From: an uncultured Burkholderiaceae bacterium
Lineage (GTDB): Bacteria; Pseudomonadota; Gammaproteobacteria; Burkholderiales; Burkholderiaceae
DNA length: 5,024 nt
Direction: 5' to 3'
Assembly: GCA_937871985.1 (NCBI GenBank)
Contig: CALMPB010000269.1
Coordinates: forward strand, 1 to 5,024
The position numbers and the translations under genes were made by a program. Shown piece after piece: positions 1 through 5,024 of this stretch (the stretch's first letter is position 1; each line of letters starts with the position of its first letter). A model generated the notes under the pieces. It was not told where the DNA came from. It saw nothing but the letters and a program-made list of their open reading frames with translations, and ran no database searches.

Positions 1-563
1 CAGTGGTGAGCCCGGTCAGCGGGCGCGTGACCGCCGCGTCGGCAAATCTTGGCCAGTTCGTCTCCGCCGAAGCTGAGTTGTTCCGCGTCGCCGATCCCAG
101 CCGGTTGCAGATCACGGCGAGCGTGCCGCCCGCTGATGCGACCCGCGTGCGGGTGCGTGACCGCGTCGAGTTGAGCCTCGCCGATGGCGCGATCATCGCC
201 GGGCGGGTCCGGTCGTCGACCGGGGTCGTCGATGCGCAAACTCGGGGGGCGACCGTCGTCATCGAGGCGAGTGCCGGGAGCAGCGTGCTTGCGCCAGGGC
301 AGCTCGTGCAGGCGCGTATCTTCGCCAGTGGCGGCGCGACCAAAAGCGGCGTGATGGTGCCACAGGATGCGGTGCAGACGCTCGGCGAGCGCACGGTAGT
401 GTTCGTTCGCACAGCCGCCGGGTTCAGGGCGCAGACGGTGCAGGCAGGCGCGCGCAGTGGCGGGCTGGTCGCGATCGTCTCCGGCCTCAAGGGCGGGACA
501 CAGATCGCTACGACCAACGCCTTTCTGCTCAAGGCCGAACTCGAGAAGGAGTCGGCGGAATGA
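1..563 (+). CDS. czcB: CzcB/CusB-type periplasmic adaptor (membrane fusion protein) of a heavy-metal RND efflux system, 5' truncated
   Basis: This is the C-terminal part of the periplasmic adaptor that links an RND pump to its outer-membrane channel. The frame is open to the left edge (first whole codon at base 3), and the first visible residues, VSPVSGRV followed by LGQFV, are the second half of a lipoyl/barrel-sandwich domain. The real start is therefore upstream and the GTG codons at 3-8 are internal. Counting from base 3, residues about 35-110 form the beta-barrel, with LQITASVPP and the conserved APGQLV near 97-102. Residues about 119-186 are the membrane-proximal domain, with VPQDAV, TVVFVRT, GLKGG and the closing AFLLKAEL typical of CzcB proteins. 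There is no His- or Met-rich C-terminal tail. The TGA stop overlaps the ATG of the pump gene, so the two are co-translated. The family is secure; the exact substrate is inferred from the pump, and a CusB-like label is possible. Confidence 0.93.
   Translation, partial: VVSPVSGRVTAASANLGQFVSAEAELFRVADPSRLQITASVPPADATRVRVRDRVELSLADGAIIAGRVRSSTGVVDAQTRGATVVIEASAGSSVLAPGQLVQARIFASGGATKSGVMVPQDAVQTLGERTVVFVRTAAGFRAQTVQAGARSGGLVAIVSGLKGGTQIATTNAFLLKAELEKESAE
546..551 (+). promoter_or_regulatory. Shine-Dalgarno site for the czcA-type gene
   Basis: AAGGAG lies 8 bases before the ATG at 560 and inside the last codons of the adaptor gene. It supports 560 as the true start. Together with the 4-base ATGA stop/start overlap, it indicates translational coupling of adaptor and pump. 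Confidence 0.8.
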
Positions 564-3500
564 TCGGTCGCATCCTTGCGCTCTCGGTTCGCGGACGATG
601 GCTCGTCGCGTTCCTCACGCTCATCGTCATCGGCTTCGGCGCGTGGCAGATCACCAAACTGCCGATCGACGCGGTTCCCGACGTTACCAACCGGCAGGTG
701 CAGATCAGCACCTTCGCGCCCACGCTCGGTCCAGTCGATATCGAGAAACAGGTGACCTTCCCGGTCGAGACCGCGCTCGCCGGTATTCCCGGGCTGCAGA
801 TGACGCGCAGCTTCTCGCGCAACGGCTTCAGTCAGGTGACCGCCGTGTTCGAGGATTCGACCGACATCTATTTCGCGCGCCAGCAGGTGACCGAGCGGAT
901 CGCGCAGGCGAAGGACAGCCTTCCGGCCGGCGTCCAGCCCAATCTCGCGCCGCTCAGCACCGGCCTTGGCGAGATTTTCTTCTATTCGGTCGCCTTTCGT
1001 CACCCCGACGGCAAGGGCGGTGCCGAGCATGTCGATGGCAAGCCCGGCTGGCAGACCGACGGCAGCTACCTCACGCCCGAGGGTGAGCGGCTGACTACCG
1101 AACTGGCGAAGGCAGCCTATCTGCGCACCGTGCAGGACTGGATCATCCGTCCGCAGATGCGCAACGTGAAAGGCGTTGCCGGCGTCGATTCCAACGGCGG
1201 CTATGTGAAGCAATATCTGGTCGAGCCGAACCTCAATGCGCTCGCGACCTACGGCCTCTCGATCACCGAGCTGGCCGATGCGCTGGAGAAGGCCAATTTG
1301 TCGGCAGGCTCCAACTATGTGCGGCGCGCCGGTGAAAGCTTCCTTGTGCGTGCCGACGCGCGGCTCCGCTCGATCAGCGAGATCGAAGAAGCGGTGGTCG
1401 CGACCCGCGGCGGCACCCCGGTGCGGGTCAAGGATGTCGGGCAGGTCGTGATCGGCGGCGCGGTGCGAACCGGCTCGGGCAGTCGCATGGGATCGGAGGC
1501 GGTCATCTCGACCGTGCTGATGCTGGTCGGCGAGAATAGCCGCATCGTCGCCAACAGCGCCGCCGAGCGCCTGACCGAGATTAACAAGGCGCTGCCGCCC
1601 GACGTCTTCGCCGAGCCGGTCTACAACCGATCGAAGCTGGTCAACGCGACGATCGCGACGGTCGAGAAGAACCTCGTCGAAGGCGCATTGCTGGTCATCG
1701 TTATCCTGTTCCTGCTGCTCGGCAATGTCCGCGCGGCCCTGATCACCGCGGCGGTCATCCCGATCACCATGTTGATGACGGCGGCGGGGATGAATGGCCT
1801 CGGCGTCTCGGGCAATCTCATGAGTCTGGGCGCCCTCGACTTCGGCCTGATCGTCGATGGCGCGGTGATCATCGTCGAGAACGCCCTGCGGCGCCTTGCC
1901 GAACGACAGGAGCATGAAGGGCGGTTGCTGAGCATGGACGAGCGGCTTGAAGAGACCACGCTTGCGGCCAAGGAGATGATCCGCCCAACTGTCTATGGCC
2001 AGCTCATCATCTTCCTCGTGTTCGTGCCGTTGCTCACCTTCCAGGGTATCGAGGGCAAGACCTTCTCGCCGATGGCGGTGACGCTCATGGTCGCGCTGGC
2101 GAGCGCGTTCGTCCTGTCGCTGACTTTCGTTCCGGCGATGCTGGCGATCCTCATCAAGGGCAAGGTCAGCGAGACAGAGGTCAAGCCGATCCGATGGTTC
2201 AAGGAGAAGTACGCCCCGCTGCTCGAACGCGCAGTCGCTCGCCCTTTGCCGTTCGTACTCGGCGGCGCGGGCATATTCCTCGCGGCCGTGCTCGCGTTCG
2301 GGCTGCTCGGTGAGGAGTTCATGCCTCAGCTCGACGAGAAGGACATCACGGTCACCAACTTCCGGGTGCCGTCCGCCTCGATCGATCAGTCGACGCAGAT
2401 GCAGCTCCAGATCGAGAATGCCCTCAAGACCCTGCCCGAGGTGGCGCTGGTCTTTTCCAAGAACGGCAACGCCGATCTCGGCACCGATCCAATGCCGCCA
2501 AATGCTTCGGACACCTATGTCATTCCCAAGCCCGAGAGTGAGTGGCCGGCCGAGGTGCGGAGCAAGGAGGATATCCTCAAGCGCATCGAGGCGCGGATGA
2601 AGCCGCTGATCGGCAACCGCACCGAGATTCAGCAGCCGATCCAGATGCGGTTCAACGAGTTGATTGCGGGCGTGCGCGCCGATGTAGCGGTCAAGCTTTA
2701 TGGCGACGATCTCGACCAGATGAGCGGTGAGGCGCGGCGCATCGCGGGCGTGCTGCGCTCGATCCCCGGTGCGGGAGATGTCAGCGCCGAACAGACCGAC
2801 GGTGCGCCGACGTTCGACGTCAAGATCGATCGACTGGCGGCGGCCCGCTACGGTCTGACGGTCGAGGAGGTTGCGAACACGGTATCCGCGGCGCTCGGCG
2901 GTCGCGAGGCCGGCCTTCTGTTCGAAGGCGACCGACGCTTCTCGGTCGTGGTCCGGCTTCCCGACGCGCAGCGCGACGATCTCGAAACGCTGGGGGCTAT
3001 CCCGATCATGCTGCCCGCTTCGGACGGGCAGGTCGCGCGATCGATCCCGCTGAGGGAAGTGGCGCGGTTCAGCTACACGCAGGGTCTCAACCAGATCAGC
3101 CGTGAGAATGGCAAGCGCATGGTCACCGTTCAGGTGAATGTTCGCGGTCGCGATCTGGGCGGGTTCGTCTCGGACGCGCAGGCACGGATCGGGGCGATGA
3201 CGCTGCCGCCGGGCATGTACACGGAATGGGGCGGCACGTTCGAGAGCCTGCAATCGGCACGGCTGCGGCTTTTGATAGTCGTGCCGATCTGCTTCGTCGC
3301 GATCTATGCGCTGCTCTATCTGGCGCTTGGCGGGTTTATTCCCGCAGCCATCGTGTTCTCGGCCGTGCCGATGGCGCTTGCGGGCGGCGTCTTCGCGCTG
3401 CTGTTGCGCGGCATCCCGTTCTCGATCACTGCGGCGGTAGGGTTTATTGCATTGTCAGGCGTCGCGGTCCTCAACGGCCTCGTGATGATGAGCGCAATCA

Positions 3501-3802
3501 GTAAGCGACGGGACGACGGTGCGGGCGGGGACAAAGCAATCATCGATGGCGCCATGGAGCGCGTGCGTCCCGTGCTGATGACGGCACTGGTCGCAAGCCT
3601 CGGGTTCGTTCCGATGGCGCTAGCAACCGGAACTGGCGCGGAAGTTCAACGACCATTGGCGACCGTCGTGATCGGAGGTCTCATAACCTCCACGGCGCTC
3701 ACATTGCTCGTGCTTCCGGCAATTGCTGCATTCGTCGATCGATGGCGGACCCGATTTGATGGAGTGCAAGCGCAGACCCCAGTCATTTCACAATCTGGCT
3801 GA
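560..3802 (+). CDS. czcA: CzcA-type heavy-metal efflux RND permease (HME-RND proton/divalent cation antiporter)
   Basis: This is a complete inner-membrane pump of 1080 residues (CusA is about 1047, CzcA about 1063) that exports metal ions, driven by protons, through the adaptor encoded just upstream. The architecture is canonical: TM1 at about 14-31, a porter domain, TM2-6 at about 372-533, TM7 at about 563-584, a second porter domain, and TM8-12 at about 903-1058. TM4 carries D427-F-G, D433-G and V439-E-N, matching the Asp/Asp/Glu relay of CzcA (D402, D408, E415) with identical spacing. Other family marks are PIDAVPDVTNRQVQI (35-49), STGLGEI, RTVQDWIIRPQ (189-199), PIQMRFNELIAGVR (693-706) and TGAEVQRPLATVVIGGL (1025-1041). 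Aligned from memory, the CusA methionine triad is T599, A649 and E700, which argues against Cu/Ag. A charged insert at about 147-187 accounts for the extra length. Zn, Co, Cd or Ni cannot be separated by eye. No metal regulator is visible in the window. Confidence 0.95.
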   Translation: MIGRILALSVRGRWLVAFLTLIVIGFGAWQITKLPIDAVPDVTNRQVQISTFAPTLGPVDIEKQVTFPVETALAGIPGLQMTRSFSRNGFSQVTAVFEDSTDIYFARQQVTERIAQAKDSLPAGVQPNLAPLSTGLGEIFFYSVAFRHPDGKGGAEHVDGKPGWQTDGSYLTPEGERLTTELAKAAYLRTVQDWIIRPQMRNVKGVAGVDSNGGYVKQYLVEPNLNALATYGLSITELADALEKANLSAGSNYVRRAGESFLVRADARLRSISEIEEAVVATRGGTPVRVKDVGQVVIGGAVRTGSGSRMGSEAVISTVLMLVGENSRIVANSAAERLTEINKALPPDVFAEPVYNRSKLVNATIATVEKNLVEGALLVIVILFLLLGNVRAALITAAVIPITMLMTAAGMNGLGVSGNLMSLGALDFGLIVDGAVIIVENALRRLAERQEHEGRLLSMDERLEETTLAAKEMIRPTVYGQLIIFLVFVPLLTFQGIEGKTFSPMAVTLMVALASAFVLSLTFVPAMLAILIKGKVSETEVKPIRWFKEKYAPLLERAVARPLPFVLGGAGIFLAAVLAFGLLGEEFMPQLDEKDITVTNFRVPSASIDQSTQMQLQIENALKTLPEVALVFSKNGNADLGTDPMPPNASDTYVIPKPESEWPAEVRSKEDILKRIEARMKPLIGNRTEIQQPIQMRFNELIAGVRADVAVKLYGDDLDQMSGEARRIAGVLRSIPGAGDVSAEQTDGAPTFDVKIDRLAAARYGLTVEEVANTVSAALGGREAGLLFEGDRRFSVVVRLPDAQRDDLETLGAIPIMLPASDGQVARSIPLREVARFSYTQGLNQISRENGKRMVTVQVNVRGRDLGGFVSDAQARIGAMTLPPGMYTEWGGTFESLQSARLRLLIVVPICFVAIYALLYLALGGFIPAAIVFSAVPMALAGGVFALLLRGIPFSITAAVGFIALSGVAVLNGLVMMSAISKRRDDGAGGDKAIIDGAMERVRPVLMTALVASLGFVPMALATGTGAEVQRPLATVVIGGLITSTALTLLVLPAIAAFVDRWRTRFDGVQAQTPVISQSG

Positions 3803-3832
3803 GACGTCGCAGCTGCGGCCGCTTTTGACAAT

Positions 3833-3868
3833 AGCCGCCATTGGCGCTGCGGGCGCCAAATGGCGGCT
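3833..3868 (+). repeat. Strong hairpin downstream of czcA (REP-like element or factor-assisted terminator)
   Basis: AGCCGCCATT (3833-3842) pairs with AATGGCGGCT (3859-3868), and GGCGC (3843-3847) with GCGCC (3853-3857). This gives 15 base pairs with one bulged A (3858) and a 5-base loop. It starts 31 bases after the czcA stop. No T-tract follows on either strand, so it is not a textbook intrinsic terminator. It could protect the mRNA 3' end or be a copy of a dispersed palindromic repeat. The structure is seen directly; the role is inferred. Confidence 0.6.
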
Positions 3869-4121
3869 TAGTCCCAGCCCCGGTCACAAGCGGACTGGCG
3901 ACTCATGGGCACGCCATTTTCCCAGTTGAACGGCTTGGTTGGGCGCGTAGAAGCCTTTGCCGCCCTCGACCCATCGTTGCCTTTCAGGTTCTCATTTCAG
4001 TTTCCCAGAACCAAACATTCTCTGGAGCCCCGACCACGGCGGAAAGCCGGTGTAAACGACTGTCCAATCAGGAGCCGGATTGCGGGAATAGCTGACGCTT
4101 ACTCTGACTCCGCTGCCGACG

Positions 4122-4159
4122 AAAAAAGGTCGTTTAGATCTGCCTGGCAGACGTCCAAA
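4122..4159 (-). terminator. Possible intrinsic terminator of the minus-strand zinc-ribbon gene
   Basis: Read on the minus strand, TTTGGA-CG-TCTGC, loop CAG, then GCAGA-TCTAAA can fold into an 11-pair stem with a 2-base bulge and one G-U pair (4159 down to 4133). Five bases later comes a run of six T (4127-4122). It lies about 80 bases past the stop at 4238. The stem is AT-rich and imperfect and the gap to the T-run is longer than usual, so the call is tentative. Confidence 0.35.
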
Positions 4160-4237
4160 TCAAAAAGCAACTGTCGATGGGGCGCCACTAGGGCAACTGC
4201 CTGATTGCCTCAATTTGGACATGAGCGAGGAAGCATC

Positions 4238-5024
4238 TCAGTCTTCCCGCAAAATCTTTTCCTGCATGTGAGAGCAGTAGGAGCAAAGCCCTTCATCGAG
4301 CCCGTCTAGATAATCCTGTATGCTGATGCCTGCTCCGCAGCGAAAACATTCAGCGTTAAAATCCAAAGCTTCGCCGCAGTTCGCACAACCGTCTTCCCCT
4401 TCCAACAACGTCGACCGCCCGCAAACGGGACACTGATAGATCGGGCCATCCTCGAATGCATCCTTGTAACGGACATACGCCTCGGCTCCATGCGCCTTCT
4501 CGATCGCCTGTTCGATGGCATCGGCTACATCTACATCTTGCCCGCAGGTCTTGCAGCGCAGCTGTGCGTAATCTTGGCTCTCGTTTTCGGGTTCGACCTG
4601 CTCGACGAGCTCGGACTGACAATCTCCGCATTTGATGACTTCAGCCATGATTGAGGAAGATCGCCATCTAATTTTCTCTAGTGTGGCCCGCGCTTCCCGG
4701 AGCTCTTGGTCGTACAACTCCTTAGTTTCCAGCATGGTTGTCCATGCTTCTCCCAAAAGCGCGACTGGATCTTCCTCCATCTGGCGAAACAGGGAAGCCA
4801 CAACCGGAAAACCCTTGCTGATCGCCGCGCGGATCGCGGTCGCCGACTCCGATGTGTAGTGATGTTCCATATCGTTGCGGATGGTGTTGAGCGCTTTGAG
4901 CGCCTTATGGTCCAAGGATATTCCGAAATCTTTGGCGCGTTCACCGATTTGCTGAAAGTCTATGGTCGAATGGCCTACTTGTGCCAGCTCGATGCCGCCC
5001 TGACCGTCTGGCACAGGCTTAAGC
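4238..5024 (-). CDS. Uncharacterised protein with HEPN-like R-x4-H motif and three C-terminal zinc ribbons, 5' truncated
   Basis: I do not recognise a named family. The frame is open to the right edge. A GTG at 5014-5012 is the first possible start in the window, but codons upstream (L-K-P) stay open and the similarity-like text begins abruptly, so the start is probably outside. Numbered from that GTG, residues 1-60 include TIRNDMEHHY, with R46-N47-x3-H51, the arrangement of HEPN RNase-type motifs. Residues about 60-118 look helical and charged, with coiled-coil potential near 95-116. Six CxxC pairs follow: C129/C132 with C154/C157, C195/C198 with C210/C213, and C223/C226 with C244/C247, i.e. 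three zinc ribbons in about 120 residues. The protein is acidic, with no signal peptide or membrane segment visible, so probably cytoplasmic. GC is about 50-58% in sampled lines, below the efflux genes, hinting at acquired DNA. An RNA- or nucleic-acid-related role is inference; the R-x4-H could also be structural in a non-catalytic helical domain. Confidence 0.85.
   Translation of the reverse strand, partial: LKPVPDGQGGIELAQVGHSTIDFQQIGERAKDFGISLDHKALKALNTIRNDMEHHYTSESATAIRAAISKGFPVVASLFRQMEEDPVALLGEAWTTMLETKELYDQELREARATLEKIRWRSSSIMAEVIKCGDCQSELVEQVEPENESQDYAQLRCKTCGQDVDVADAIEQAIEKAHGAEAYVRYKDAFEDGPIYQCPVCGRSTLLEGEDGCANCGEALDFNAECFRCGAGISIQDYLDGLDEGLCSYCSHMQEKILRED

Larger units (their letters stand above)
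3803..4237. other. Intergenic region between convergent genes, no supported gene
   Basis: These 435 bases separate the czcA stop from the stop of the minus-strand gene. Several frames stay open here, the longest 99 codons from an ATG at 3905. None has a convincing ribosome site, a recognisable protein or codon use like the neighbours, so I call no gene. The stretch holds a strong hairpin at 3833-3868 and a weaker hairpin with a T-tract near 4122-4159. I see no tRNA, insertion-sequence ends or CRISPR-type repeats. It may contain degraded or repetitive extragenic DNA. Confidence 0.6.

Noticed and set aside
1315..1971. Long minus-strand open frames opposite the pump gene
   Set aside because: They are mirror frames caused by the strong GC bias of the pump codons. 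They lack motifs and conflict with a secure complete gene.
3812..3822. Overlapping palindromic words GCAGCTGC and GCGGCCGC-like sequence after czcA
   Set aside because: These short self-complementary words are expected in GC-rich DNA and do not extend into a larger structure.
3825..3830. Perfect TTGACA, a possible -35 box
   Set aside because: The matching -10 position (about 3848-3853) reads TGCGGG inside the hairpin, and no plus-strand gene follows.
3905..4204. 99-codon open frame on the plus strand in the gap
   Set aside because: There is no ribosome site before the ATG, the product is Arg/Ser-rich with no recognisable motif, and a second overlapping frame (3841-4095) is equally open. It most likely reflects few stop codons by chance.
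4153..4220. GTCCAAAT at 4153-4160 and ATTTGGAC at 4213-4220, an 8-bp inverted repeat
   Set aside because: The arms are short and 52 bases apart, with no target duplication, transposase or other sign of a mobile element. Chance is a sufficient explanation.
4632..4859. 75-codon plus-strand open frame opposite the zinc-ribbon gene
   Set aside because: It lies entirely opposite the well-supported minus-strand gene, with no ribosome site or recognisable product.

Overview
The window holds the end of a heavy-metal efflux operon on the plus strand. After a 435-bp gap with no convincing gene comes an unrelated minus-strand gene running off the right edge. The plus-strand genes have a GC-rich alphaproteobacterial look (about 65-70% GC in sampled lines, strong G/C third-position bias). 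The protein wording and loose intergenic DNA suggest a sphingomonad-type alphaproteobacterium, but that is an impression; nothing in the window fixes the taxon.

Bases 1-563 are the C-terminal part of a CzcB-type periplasmic adaptor whose start lies off the left edge. Its stop overlaps the start of a complete czcA-type gene (560-3802), an HME-RND proton/cation antiporter of 1080 residues. The two are translationally coupled (ATGA overlap, strong Shine-Dalgarno) and together form the inner-membrane pump and adaptor of a tripartite exporter. An outer-membrane channel (CzcC-like) would be expected upstream, outside the window. The DFG-x3-DG-x4-VEN signature in the fourth membrane segment, and the loss of the three copper-binding methionines of CusA, point to divalent cations (Zn/Co/Cd or Ni) rather than Cu/Ag.

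Bases 3803-4237 contain a strong 15-bp hairpin just after czcA. Near the other end is a weaker hairpin followed, on the minus strand, by a T-tract, plausibly the terminator of the convergent gene.

Bases 4238-5024 (minus strand) encode at least 261 residues of a protein I cannot name. It has an R-N-x3-H motif of the kind seen in HEPN domains, a helical linker, and six CxxC knuckles that pair into three zinc ribbons. Its GC content (about 50-58% in sampled lines) is clearly below that of the efflux genes, so it looks like accessory DNA. It is the most interesting item here, but half of its context, including the true N-terminus and any partner genes, is outside the window. The rest of the window is ordinary.
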